Shown here in pieces: positions 40,777 through 50,006 of a stretch of 64,000 nt of DNA. Under the pieces are notes generated by a model that saw only the letters and a program-made list of their open reading frames with translations, did no database searches and was not told the origin of the DNA. The stretch spans positions 190,809-254,808 of the forward strand of contig NZ_MJGV01000057.1 of the NCBI RefSeq assembly GCF_001865015.1, written 5' to 3'. Within the stretch, counting starts at the first letter, position 1, and every line of letters starts with the position of its first letter. The stretch comes from Curtobacterium sp. MMLR14_010. Lineage in GTDB: Bacteria; Actinomycetota; Actinomycetes; Actinomycetales; Microbacteriaceae. The position numbers and the translations under genes were made by a program.

Positions 40777-40866
40777 CGTCCGCGACCCTACGCTGCTCCC
40801 CCGTCCTCCCGCGTGAGCGACATCCAGTGGACCGCTCCATCGCCGTCGTCATGGGAGACTGACCGC

Positions 40867-41685
40867 ATGCCCATCCTCCACAAGGACATGCAGGTGTGCA
40901 TGTCGCTCGCTGCCCGTCCGAGCAACATCGGCACCCGGTTCCACAACTACCTGTACGACGAGCTCGGGCTGCAGTTCATCTACAAGGCGTTCACGACGAC
41001 CGACCTGCCCGGCGCCGTCGCCGGCATCCGGGCGCTCGGCATCCGCGGCTGCTCCGTGTCGATGCCGTTCAAGGAGGCGATCATCCCGCTCGTCGACACC
41101 ATCGAGGACTCGGCCGCCGCGATCCAGTCCGTCAACACGGTCGTGAACGACGACGGCGTCCTCACGGCGTCGAACACCGACTACGAGGCCGTCGCGGCAC
41201 TCCTCGCCTCGCACGCCGTCGACCCGTCCGCGCGCGTGCTGCTGCGCGGCTCCGGCGGCATGGCGAAGGCGGTCACGGCGGCGTTCCGCGGCGCCGGCTT
41301 CGACCACCTGACCGTGGTCGCCCGCAACGAGGACACCGGCCCGGCCCTGGCCGAGCAGTACGACTACGCCTGGGCGCGGTCCGAGGCGGACGCCGGCGAC
41401 GCCGACCTGCTCGTCAACGTCACGCCGCTCGGCATGGACGGCGACCAGGCAGCTACGCTCGCCTTCGACCAGGCCCGCATCGACGCAGCGCACACGGTCT
41501 TCGACGTGGTCGCGTTCCCTCCGGAGACCCCACTCGTGCGCGCCGGCCGGGAGGCCGACAAGCACGTCATCACGGGTGCCGAGGTGATCGCCCTCCAGGC
41601 GGCCCGCCAGTTCGAGCGGTACACGGGCGTCGCCCTCACCGACGACCAGGTGCGCCGCGCGAGCGAGTTCAGCCGGGCCCTGTAG
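40867..41685 (+). CDS. shikimate-dehydrogenase-like enzyme (AroE/YdiB family)
   Basis: A 272-residue reductase of the shikimate dehydrogenase family. The N-terminal substrate domain (CSVSMPFKEAIIPLVD, with catalytic Lys, and NTVVNDDGVLTASNTDY) is followed by a Rossmann domain (LLRGSGGMAKAVTAAFRG) and LVNVTPLGMDG. The start LHKDMQVCMSLAARPSNIGTR differs from classical AroE, so it may act on quinate or another cyclitol. Whether this is the sole biosynthetic AroE cannot be told. Confidence 0.84.
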   Translation: MPILHKDMQVCMSLAARPSNIGTRFHNYLYDELGLQFIYKAFTTTDLPGAVAGIRALGIRGCSVSMPFKEAIIPLVDTIEDSAAAIQSVNTVVNDDGVLTASNTDYEAVAALLASHAVDPSARVLLRGSGGMAKAVTAAFRGAGFDHLTVVARNEDTGPALAEQYDYAWARSEADAGDADLLVNVTPLGMDGDQAATLAFDQARIDAAHTVFDVVAFPPETPLVRAGREADKHVITGAEVIALQAARQFERYTGVALTDDQVRRASEFSRAL

Positions 41686-41697
41686 GCGGCCACGGGC

Positions 41698-41741
41698 CGG
41701 ACTGGAGGCTCATGGCGGCGTCGCCCTGAGCCTCCAGTCCG
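41698..41741. terminator. bidirectional terminator with 15-base arms
   Basis: CGGACTGGAGGCTCA and its perfect complement flank a 14-base loop between two convergent genes, three bases before the SRPBCC stop. The GGAGGCTC core links it to the terminator family of the window. Confidence 0.8.
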
Positions 41742-41744
41742 TGG

Positions 41745-42188
41745 TCAGCGGCTGCTGACGCGACCTGCCGCGACCCAGCCGAGCCGACGGATGCTCTCGT
41801 GGTTGCGCAACCAGATGCCGGGCTGCGCGATGAAGCCGGGGACGAGGGAGCCGGGGCCCTTCACCGGGTTCTCCCGCAGGGTGACGCGGCTGCCGCGGGG
41901 GTGTGGTTCGACCTCGACCTCGACGCGGGCCTCGCCGACCGGCCAGCCGCGCGCCTGGATGACCATGCGACGGGGCTCGTCGTACTCGAGCACCGTCGTG
42001 GTGTCGTTGATCACGAACGGCCAGATGCCGAACGAGTGGTGGATCTTCGTGCCCACCGCGGGCCAGCCCCGGTCCTCGCCCCGCATGCGGGACGCACCGA
42101 CCACCCACGTGGGGTAGAGCCAGCCGTCGCGGAGCACGTCGAAGACGGCCTCCGGCGAGCAGTGGATGATGCGGACGTTCTTGGCCAT
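41745..42188 (-). CDS. SRPBCC-fold protein
   Basis: A 147-residue START-like polyketide-cyclase fold protein (VRIIHCSPEAVFDVLRDGWLYPTWV at the start; WPAVGTKIHHSFGIWPFVIND in the centre). It binds a hydrophobic ligand of unknown nature. It starts five bases after the stop of the phytoene-desaturase-like gene, so the pair is an operon; the oxidoreductase substrate may be the ligand. Confidence 0.85.
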   Translation of the reverse strand: MAKNVRIIHCSPEAVFDVLRDGWLYPTWVVGASRMRGEDRGWPAVGTKIHHSFGIWPFVINDTTTVLEYDEPRRMVIQARGWPVGEARVEVEVEPHPRGSRVTLRENPVKGPGSLVPGFIAQPGIWLRNHESIRRLGWVAAGRVSSR

Positions 42189-42193
42189 GGTGA

Positions 42194-43639
42194 TCAGTCC
42201 TCCGGGGTGAGGTCGACGTCCTCCGGCAGACCGAAGGTGTGACGCAGGGCGCTCTTGGCGGCGTGCCACCCGGCCATGCCGTGCACGCCGGGCCCGGGGG
42301 CGGACGCCTCGGAGCAGAGGTACATGCCGCCGCCCATCCGCCACGGGTCGCTCGAGAGGACCGGGCGCTTGACGAGCTGCCAGAAGCTGGCGGCACCGGC
42401 GGCGATGTCGCCGCCGACGTAGTTGGGGTTGTACTCGGCCATCTGCACGGCGGTCCGCGCGCTCGACGCCAGGACCGTGTCGCGGAAGCCCGGGGCGAAG
42501 CGCTCGATCTGGCGGGTGACCATCTCGGTCGGGTCGACGTCCGAGCCCGCGGGGACGTGCGCGTACGCCCAGAAGACGTGCTTGCCCTCGGGCGCGCGGC
42601 TCGGGTCGACGACGGTGGGCTCGGCGCCCAGGACGTAGGGCCGCTCGGCGTGCTGCCCGCGGGCCACGGCCCCCTCGGCCTCGGCGATCTCGGCCCGGGT
42701 GCCGCCGATGTGCACGGTGCCCGCGCGGCGCAGGTCCGCGTTCGTCCACGGCACCGCGTCGGAGAGCGCGAAGTCGACCTTCGCGGCGGCGTTGCCGAAC
42801 TTGAAGCGGCGGAGGGCACCGCGCTTCGGAGTCGGGATCTGCTTCCCGGCGATCCGGAGCATCCCGGGGACGCTCGTGTCGAACAGCACGGCCTTGGCGG
42901 GGGTCAGGTCAGCGAGCGACCGGACCTCGTGCCCCGTGGTGATCGTGCCGCCGTGCGCGACGAGGTCGGCGGCGAGCGCGTCCACGATCGCCTGGCTGCC
43001 GCCGATCGGCACCGGCCAGCCCCTGGCGTGGGCGTAGGAGCCGAGCGACAGGGCCGCTGCGGCGGTGGACAGCGAGGGCAGGTGCTGGATCGAGTGCGCC
43101 GCGACGCCGGAGACCATGGCCGGGGCGGTGTCGCCGCGGAACCGGACGTTCCAGGCGGCGCTGCCCTGCTCGAGTGCCCGCAGGCCGAAGCGCAGCACCG
43201 TCAGCGGGTGGCGCGGCACGTGCAGCAGGGCGTCGGTGGCGAAGTCGGCGACCTGGTCGGCGTTGCGCGCGAGCGGTGCCATCAGGTGTCGGAACGCGGG
43301 GCCGTCGACGCCGAGCTCCGCGGCGGTGCGGTCGAGGTCCTGGTACGCGATGCCCGCGCGGCCGCCGTCGAGCGGGTGGCCGTACTGCACCTCGGGCAGG
43401 CGGAGCTCGATGCGGTCCTCCATCCGGAAGCGCCGGAAGAACTCGGACTGCAGCGCCATCGGGTGCACGGCGGAGCAGACGTCGTGCAGGAACCCGGGCA
43501 GCGTGAGCTCCGACGTGCGGGCACCGCCACCGATCGTGTCGTTCCGCTCGACGACCTCGACGGACAGTCCCGCGCGCGCGAGCGTCACCGCTGCGGCGAG
43601 CCCGTTCGGTCCCGCCCCGACAACCACCGCATCGACCAT
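42194..43639 (-). CDS. phytoene-desaturase-like FAD oxidoreductase
   Basis: A 481-residue flavoprotein with the FAD motif VVVGAGPNGLAAAVTLARAG and ERNDTIGGGARTSEL. A C-terminal FAD-binding segment PGPGVHGMAGWHAAKSAL closes it. It belongs to the CrtI/pyridine nucleotide-disulfide group found outside carotenoid clusters; no other carotenoid gene is nearby. Substrate unknown, probably a lipid. ATG follows TAGGCT by six bases. Partner of the downstream SRPBCC gene. Confidence 0.86.
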   Translation of the reverse strand: MVDAVVVGAGPNGLAAAVTLARAGLSVEVVERNDTIGGGARTSELTLPGFLHDVCSAVHPMALQSEFFRRFRMEDRIELRLPEVQYGHPLDGGRAGIAYQDLDRTAAELGVDGPAFRHLMAPLARNADQVADFATDALLHVPRHPLTVLRFGLRALEQGSAAWNVRFRGDTAPAMVSGVAAHSIQHLPSLSTAAAALSLGSYAHARGWPVPIGGSQAIVDALAADLVAHGGTITTGHEVRSLADLTPAKAVLFDTSVPGMLRIAGKQIPTPKRGALRRFKFGNAAAKVDFALSDAVPWTNADLRRAGTVHIGGTRAEIAEAEGAVARGQHAERPYVLGAEPTVVDPSRAPEGKHVFWAYAHVPAGSDVDPTEMVTRQIERFAPGFRDTVLASSARTAVQMAEYNPNYVGGDIAAGAASFWQLVKRPVLSSDPWRMGGGMYLCSEASAPGPGVHGMAGWHAAKSALRHTFGLPEDVDLTPED

Positions 43640-43900
43640 GGGTCGAGCCTAGGGCCGTGTGGCTCGGTGGCTTCGGAGCCGGCGGGTCAGCTCACCTCGT
43701 GGGCGGTCCCGCACTCCCCTGGGAAAAGCAATTGCCCCAGGAGTCCGGCTGAGCCGAATGGTCCTGGGGCGTACGTCTCCAGACTACCGGAGCTCCTCGA
43801 CGACCCGGCGGACGCGCGAGACTTGCTCTTGCCCTGCGACGTTCGTGTCCACTCGTGACGACGAATGCCAGCGTGACCAGGTGCTGCCGGAGCAGGCGGG
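43640..43900. other. 261-base intergenic region with a bulged hairpin
   Basis: No gene is convincing. At about 43712-43735 an ACTC-CC-CTGGG arm pairs with CCCAGGAGT around a loop holding GCAATTGC. GGCTGAGCC and CCTGGGG motifs follow. The AAAAGCAATTG part is much AT-richer than the surroundings. It could be an untranslated leader, a terminator of the upstream hypothetical gene, or an RNA. I could not match it to a known riboswitch or tRNA. Confidence 0.3.
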
Positions 43901-44957
<1,057 letters not shown>

Positions 44958-44974
44958 CTCCCGTGCCCCACGAG

Positions 44975-45038
44975 TCGCGCCCCGCCCCGGTCGTCGCGCC
45001 CCGGTGTGACGGGGCGCGATGACCGGAGCGGGGCGCGA
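44975..45038. terminator. very long bidirectional hairpin
   Basis: Two 29-base arms (44975-45003 and 45010-45038) with only two mismatches enclose GTGTGA. The motif TCGCGCCCCG is repeated at both ends of each arm, so alternative foldings exist. It lies between convergent genes. Confidence 0.72.
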
Positions 45039-45057
45039 TGCCGACCGCCGCCGCGCG

Positions 45058-46335
45058 CTACTCGTACCGGAGCGCCTCGATCGGGTTCTGGCGGGCCGCG
45101 CGACGTGCCGGGAGCGTGCCGGCGAGGAACGCGATGAACATCACCACAAGGATGATCGTGATCACCGAGGACGGGGCGAACTGCAGGATCTGCAGACCAG
45201 GCAGGTCCTTGAGCAGGGTGCCGGCGAGCACGTTCGAGATCCCGGTGCCGAGGGCGATCGCCACGCCGGCACCGATCGCGCTGCCGAGGAAGCCGATGAA
45301 CACGGCCTCGAGCGAGAACAGCGTGTAGACCTTCCCGCCGCCCATGCCCATGGCCTTCATCAGCCCGATCTCGCGGGTGCGCTCCTGCACGCTCATCAGC
45401 AGGGTGTTGATGATGCCGAACCCGGCGGCGATCAGCGCGATCACAGCGAAGGCGTTGAGCACGCCGACGATGCCGCTGATGACCGTCTGGAACTGGCCGA
45501 GCTGGTCCTGGATCGTCTGGCCCGTGTAGCCGTCGTCCGCCAGGGCCTTCTTCACGTCGGACACGTCAGCGCCCGACGACACCGTGGCCGAGGCGCTGGC
45601 GTACGAGGTCGCGATCGAGGAGGGCTTGCCGATCTCCTGCGCTGCCTGCATGGCGTCGGTGAGGGCCGTGTTCGCGCCGGCACCGCCGCCGAAGAGGGAC
45701 TCGTTCTGCACGCCGACGACCGTGGCGGTGAGGGTGTGCTCCGTGCCCTGGTAGTCGTCGACCGCGAAGGTCAGGTCCTCGCCCACGGCGGCCTTCGCAC
45801 TGCCGAGCCCGAGGTTCTCCAGGTAGTCGGTCGGCAGGATCACCTGGTTCGCCTTGGTGTCGTCGTCGAGCTGCTTCCCCGACGCCAGGTCGGCCTTGAG
45901 CTCCCCCGCGTTGGCGGTCAGCGTGACGACGTACTTGCCGTCGTCATCGTGCTCGGCGTACTTCGGGCTCAGCGCCACGGCCGGGCGGACGGTGCCGATG
46001 CCGTCGATGCCCTTGACCTTCTCGACGTCGGACGCCGACAGGAACCCGAACGACGCCGGACCCCGGTCGACGCTCTGGGTGGAGGCGTCCGGGTCGTACT
46101 TCGCCGGGCCGCTGTCCGTCGCGGACGAGTCGACGGCTTTCGTGACGGTCAGCGAGCCGGTGTCACCGATGGACGCGACCTGGGTGTCGATGTAGTTGCC
46201 GACGCCGGTCCCGATCGCCGAGGTCAGCGTGATCGTGAACGCGCCGATGAAGATCGCGATGACGGTCAGCGTGGTGCGGAGCTTCGAGCGGAAGGTGTTG
46301 CCGACCGCGGTCCGCAGGAGGTCGAGGAAGTTCAT
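45058..46335 (-). CDS. MacB-like ABC transporter permease (FtsX domain)
   Basis: A 425-residue protein: N-terminal helix (LTVIAIFIGAFTITLTSAIG), a large extracytoplasmic MacB-PCD domain (about residues 45-275) and three C-terminal helices of the FtsX domain with ERTREIGLMKAMGMGG and a closing PARRAARQNPIEALRYE. Such mechanotransmission-type exporters move drugs, peptides or lipoproteins. Start overlaps the ATPase stop by ATGA. TetR control is likely. Confidence 0.92.
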   Translation of the reverse strand: MNFLDLLRTAVGNTFRSKLRTTLTVIAIFIGAFTITLTSAIGTGVGNYIDTQVASIGDTGSLTVTKAVDSSATDSGPAKYDPDASTQSVDRGPASFGFLSASDVEKVKGIDGIGTVRPAVALSPKYAEHDDDGKYVVTLTANAGELKADLASGKQLDDDTKANQVILPTDYLENLGLGSAKAAVGEDLTFAVDDYQGTEHTLTATVVGVQNESLFGGGAGANTALTDAMQAAQEIGKPSSIATSYASASATVSSGADVSDVKKALADDGYTGQTIQDQLGQFQTVISGIVGVLNAFAVIALIAAGFGIINTLLMSVQERTREIGLMKAMGMGGGKVYTLFSLEAVFIGFLGSAIGAGVAIALGTGISNVLAGTLLKDLPGLQILQFAPSSVITIILVVMFIAFLAGTLPARRAARQNPIEALRYE

Positions 46336-47096
46336 GCGGAGTGCCTTCCGTGCTGGTCGGAGGCGACCGAGGTGGTCGCATCGGCAGAGGCCCCGACGGC
46401 GACGGCGCGGTTGTCCGACCCGCCGACGATGAGCCCGTCGCGCACGTTCACGCTCCGGTCGCAGCGCGCGGCGAGCTCCTCGTCGTGGGTGACGACGACG
46501 AGCGTGATGCCCCGTTCGCGCTGCAGACCGAAGAGCAGGTCCTCGACGACCTGCCCGGTGTTCGTGTCGAGGTTGCCGGTCGGCTCGTCGGCGAAGATCA
46601 CGCTCGGCTCCCCCACCAGTGCCCTGGCGATGACGACGCGCTGCTTCTGCCCGCCGGACAGGTCGTTAGCGTCGTTCTTGGCCTTGTCCGCCAGGTCGAG
46701 GGCGTCGAGGGCGGCCATCCCCCGGCGCTTCCGCTCGGCTCCGGAGACGCCGGCGATCTTCAGCGGCAGCACGACGTTGTCGAGCACCGAGGTCTTCGGC
46801 GTCAGGAAGAACTGCTGGAACACGAACCCGAAGGTGCTGTTCCTGGTGCGGTTCACGTCGCGGGCACTGAGCGTCGCCGCATCGGTGCCGTCGAGCAGCA
46901 CCTGCCCGGTGGAGGGCTTGTCGAGCAGCGCCAGCAGGTGCATGAGCGTCGACTTGCCCGAACCGGACTTGCCGACGATCGCCAGGCTCTCACCCTGGTT
47001 CACCGCGAGCGACACCCCCTTGAGCGCGTCGAACCGCGACGAGCCGCGGCCGTAGGTCCTCGTGAGGTCTCGGACCTCGAGCACGGGAGTGGTCAT
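46332..47096 (-). CDS. MacB/LolD-like ABC transporter ATP-binding protein
   Basis: A 254-residue ATPase with Walker A VGKSGSGKST, signature DLSGGQKQR, Walker B VIFADEPTGNLD and the switch VVVTHDEE. It energises the permease encoded downstream. The tail beyond residue 225 is Ala/Ser-rich. The ATG at 47096 follows TACGCT by seven bases. An operator palindrome lies in the 81-base gap to the divergent TetR gene. Confidence 0.93.
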   Translation of the reverse strand: MTTPVLEVRDLTRTYGRGSSRFDALKGVSLAVNQGESLAIVGKSGSGKSTLMHLLALLDKPSTGQVLLDGTDAATLSARDVNRTRNSTFGFVFQQFFLTPKTSVLDNVVLPLKIAGVSGAERKRRGMAALDALDLADKAKNDANDLSGGQKQRVVIARALVGEPSVIFADEPTGNLDTNTGQVVEDLLFGLQRERGITLVVVTHDEELAARCDRSVNVRDGLIVGGSDNRAVAVGASADATTSVASDQHGRHSA

Positions 47097-47130
47097 GCGC
47101 CTGAGCGTAGTGGCCGATGCACGAGTGAAA

Positions 47131-47149
47131 GTTTGCATCTGCTGCAAAC
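47131..47149. promoter_or_regulatory. operator GTTTGCA-N5-TGCAAAC
   Basis: This is a perfect seven-base inverted repeat with a five-base spacer in the centre of the divergent TetR/ABC exporter promoters, 18 bases upstream of the TACAGT box of the TetR gene. It is almost certainly the TetR binding site controlling both sides. Confidence 0.75.
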
Positions 47150-47177
47150 CACGTGACGTTCCGGTTACAGTCGACCC

Positions 47178-47807
47178 ATGCCTGAGTCCGTCGCGCCACC
47201 CGCACTCGGTCTCCGCGACCGCAAGCGGATCGAGACGCGCCACCGGATCGCCGAGGCCGCGCGCTCGCTGGCCCTCGAGAACGACATCGACCACACCACG
47301 ATCGAACAGGTCGCCGCGCGAGCCGACATCTCACCGCGCACCTTCTTCAACTACTTCGAGAGCAAGGAGGACGCGGTCCTCGGGCACACCGAGCTCGACC
47401 TGTCCCCCGAGGCGCTCGACGCCCACCTCCGCACCGTCGCGGGCGAACCCGCGGCGCAGGCCGTCGTGGACCTGGCGTTCCTGGTGTTCGGCGAGACGTT
47501 CGGTGACGAGCGCGAACGGCTCGCCCGCAAGGAGCTGATCGTGCGCTTCCCGCAGCTGATGCGCCGCCAGGTCAGCCGGATGACGACCGTGGCCGAGGCG
47601 ATGACCGGCGCCGTCCGCACGGTCCTCGAACGCGACCCGGCCTGGGGCCCGGAGGCGGCGACCGCGCAGGCCGCCGAGATGCTGCTCGGCATGGTGATGA
47701 CCGCGCTCCGCAGCGCGGCCCGGCACGAGGGCTCCGACCCGGACGAGGTCCGCAGCCGGGTGGTCGCGTTGATGCGCGACACCGCGGCCCGCATCGCAGC
47801 CGGCTGA
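47178..47807 (+). CDS. TetR-family repressor of the adjacent ABC exporter
   Basis: A 209-residue regulator with HTH TTIEQVAARADISPRTFFNYFESKEDAVLG at about 37-66 and a helical ligand domain. The ATG follows TACAGT by six bases. Divergent from an ATPase/permease exporter with a clear palindrome between, so it likely represses the exporter until a substrate binds. Confidence 0.9.
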   Translation: MPESVAPPALGLRDRKRIETRHRIAEAARSLALENDIDHTTIEQVAARADISPRTFFNYFESKEDAVLGHTELDLSPEALDAHLRTVAGEPAAQAVVDLAFLVFGETFGDERERLARKELIVRFPQLMRRQVSRMTTVAEAMTGAVRTVLERDPAWGPEAATAQAAEMLLGMVMTALRSAARHEGSDPDEVRSRVVALMRDTAARIAAG

Positions 47808-47860
47808 CAGACGGACGGGAGGCTCCCCACCGGTCCGGTGGGGAGCCTCCCGTCTGTCTG
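47808..47860. terminator. strong bidirectional terminator with 24-base arms
   Basis: Arms at 47808-47831 and 47837-47860 pair with one G-U type mismatch around GGTCC. It begins with the first base after the TetR stop and serves the convergent permease gene too. The outer part CAGACGGAC-GGGAGGC recurs at the right end of the window. Confidence 0.9.
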
Positions 47861-47867
47861 TGGCCGG

Positions 47868-49136
47868 TCAGGCGGCGCCGTGGCTGGCGCGGCTGCGTCG
47901 CGAGAGCGAGTCGATGATGACCGCGAGCAGGAGCACCGCGCCGGTGATCATGTAGCGGATCGACGAGTCGAGGCTGAGCAGCGTCAGGCCGTTCGAGATC
48001 GACTGGATCACGATGATGCCGAGCAGGGCCGACCACGCGCTGCCTCGGCCACCGAACAGGCTCGTGCCGCCGATGACCGCCGCGGCGATCGCGTTGAGGT
48101 TCGTGTCGCCGGCACCCGAGGACAGGCTCGCGGAGTTGAGGCGGGCCGCGGCCAGGATGCCGCCGATGGTGGCGAACAGCGACGTGAGCACGAAGACCGA
48201 GATGTAGATCCGGTTCACCCGGACGCCCGAGCGTCGTGCGGCCTCGACGTTGCCGCCGACCGCGAAGACCGAGCGGCCCCAGCGGGTGCGCTTCAGCACG
48301 AAGTTCATCAGCACGACGAGCACGATGAAGAACACGAACGACGTGCCCGTGCCGAAGTCGCGGGACAGGTACCAGACCATGACGCCGAGGCCGATGAACA
48401 GCGCGAGCGACTTGGCGATCGTCAGGGACATCGCGCCCGTGGACAGGCCGGCACGGCGTCGACGACCCGCACGGCGGACCTCGGTGACGAACAGGCCGCC
48501 GGCTGCGACTGCAGCGAGGAGGTACGCGAGCCACGGGGGCAGGTACGAGGCCGAGGCGAACTGCACGATCGGGGACGAGTACGGCAGGTTGATCGAGCCG
48601 TTCGGACCGAGGATCAGCAGCTGCAGGCCGAGGAAGCCGAGCAGACCCGCGAGCGTGATGACGAAGCTCGGGACGCCGAACCGGGTGAAGAGCAGACCGT
48701 AGAGCAGACCGGCGGCGGCGCCGACGGCGAGCGCCACGACGAGCACGAGCCACAGTGGCCAGCCGAGCGTCGTCAGCCCCTGGCCGAGGATCGCGGCCGA
48801 GAGCCCGCTGACGCTGCCCACGGAGAGGTCGATCTCGCCGAGGAGCAGGACCAGCACGATGCCGATCGCGATCGTGCCGACCGCCGCGCACTGCAGCGCG
48901 AGGTTGACCAGGTTGCCGGGCGACAGGAAGTCCGGCGACAGGGCCTGGAACACCGCCCAGATCACCACGAGGCCGACGACCACGGGCAGGGACCCGATGT
49001 CGCCGCCGCGGACCCGGCGGACGAAGGCCTTGGCGGCACCGCCGATCCCCTGGTCGCGGAGCAGCCGCTCGTCCTGCAGGTCGGCCGCTGACGGGGTGGG
49101 CGTCGCGGCGGTCAGGGTCTCGTCGGCCTTGCTCAT
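47868..49136 (-). CDS. xylose/ribose-type ABC transporter permease
   Basis: A 422-residue CUT2 permease (XylH type) with about ten hydrophobic segments. Family segments are LLGEIDLSVGSVSGLSAAI, GVRVNRIYISVFVLTSLFA, LNAIAAAVIGGTSLFGGRG and a final IIDSLSRR. The ATG overlaps the ATPase stop. It moves a pentose or other monosaccharide delivered by the binding protein encoded upstream. Confidence 0.92.
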   Translation of the reverse strand: MSKADETLTAATPTPSAADLQDERLLRDQGIGGAAKAFVRRVRGGDIGSLPVVVGLVVIWAVFQALSPDFLSPGNLVNLALQCAAVGTIAIGIVLVLLLGEIDLSVGSVSGLSAAILGQGLTTLGWPLWLVLVVALAVGAAAGLLYGLLFTRFGVPSFVITLAGLLGFLGLQLLILGPNGSINLPYSSPIVQFASASYLPPWLAYLLAAVAAGGLFVTEVRRAGRRRRAGLSTGAMSLTIAKSLALFIGLGVMVWYLSRDFGTGTSFVFFIVLVVLMNFVLKRTRWGRSVFAVGGNVEAARRSGVRVNRIYISVFVLTSLFATIGGILAAARLNSASLSSGAGDTNLNAIAAAVIGGTSLFGGRGSAWSALLGIIVIQSISNGLTLLSLDSSIRYMITGAVLLLAVIIDSLSRRSRASHGAA

Positions 49137-49942
49137 GCGGTGGTCTCCTGCTCGGTCCTGGCGGCGGCGCGACGGGTGACGGCGTTGTCGGTCGCGCCGG
49201 TGATGGCCGCGATGATCTCCTCGTAGGAGACGTCGTCGATGCGGAACGTGCCGTTGTTCCGGCCGAGGCGGAGGACCGCGACCCGGTCGGCGACGGCCTG
49301 CACGTCCGCGAGGTTGTGGCTGATGAGCACGACGCCGAGGCCGCGCTCGCGGAGGCGCTCGACGAGGTTGAGCACCTCGGCGGTCTGCGCGACCCCGAGT
49401 GCGGCGGTCGGCTCGTCGAGGACGACCACCTGCGGGTCGCCGATGAGCGACCGGGCGATGGCGACCGTCTGGCGTTGACCGCCGGAGAGGGAGGCGATCG
49501 GGATGCGCACGGACGGGATCCGCGCGGCGAGCTGCTGCAGGAGCTCCCACGAGCGGCGTTCCATCTCCTCCTCGTCGAGGAAGGGGTGGCTGATCTCGCG
49601 GCCGAGGAACAGGTTCGACACGACGTCGAGGTTGTCCGCGAGCGCGAGGTCCTGGAAGACGGTGGCGATGCCGAGCGACTGGGCGGCCGCCGGGTTCGGC
49701 ACGGTGACCTCCTCGCCGTTGAAGGTGATCGTGCCGCCGTCGGGCGTGTAGACCCCGGCGAGGATCTTCACGAACGTGGACTTGCCGGCGCCGTTGTCGC
49801 CGACGATGGCGATCACCTCGCCCGCGTGCACGTCGAAGTCGATGTCGCTGAGGGCCTGGACGGCGCCGAACCGCTTCGTGATCCCACGGAGGGACATCAC
49901 CGGCTCGGAGGTGGGGTGTGCTGCTGGGGACTCGTTGCTCAC
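49133..49942 (-). CDS. single-domain sugar ABC ATPase (XylG type)
   Basis: A 269-residue ATPase with Walker A VGDNGAGKST, signature SLSGGQRQT and Walker B VVVLDEPTAALG. Unlike RbsA/XylG of E. coli, which have two ATPase domains, it has one and would work as a homodimer; such short forms are common in actinobacteria. Overlaps the permease by ATGA. Confidence 0.92.
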   Translation of the reverse strand: MSNESPAAHPTSEPVMSLRGITKRFGAVQALSDIDFDVHAGEVIAIVGDNGAGKSTFVKILAGVYTPDGGTITFNGEEVTVPNPAAAQSLGIATVFQDLALADNLDVVSNLFLGREISHPFLDEEEMERRSWELLQQLAARIPSVRIPIASLSGGQRQTVAIARSLIGDPQVVVLDEPTAALGVAQTAEVLNLVERLRERGLGVVLISHNLADVQAVADRVAVLRLGRNNGTFRIDDVSYEEIIAAITGATDNAVTRRAAARTEQETTA

Positions 49943-49964
49943 GGGGTCGTCCTCGATCGGTGGG

Positions 49965-49996
49965 GCCCGCCCGGTCCGTGTGGGGACCGGGCGGGC
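49965..49996 (-). terminator. intra-operon hairpin after the binding-protein gene
   Basis: Thirteen-base perfect arms GCCCGCCCGGTCC and complement with a six-base loop begin ten bases after the binding-protein stop and end before the ATPase start. As in the other importer, this can make the binding protein more abundant than the membrane parts. Confidence 0.72.
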
Positions 49997-50006
49997 GGTT
50001 GTCGGA

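Noticed and set aside
43640..43900. tRNA or known riboswitch
   Set aside because: No acceptor/T-loop pattern and no recognisable aptamer core; only a bulged hairpin can be supported.
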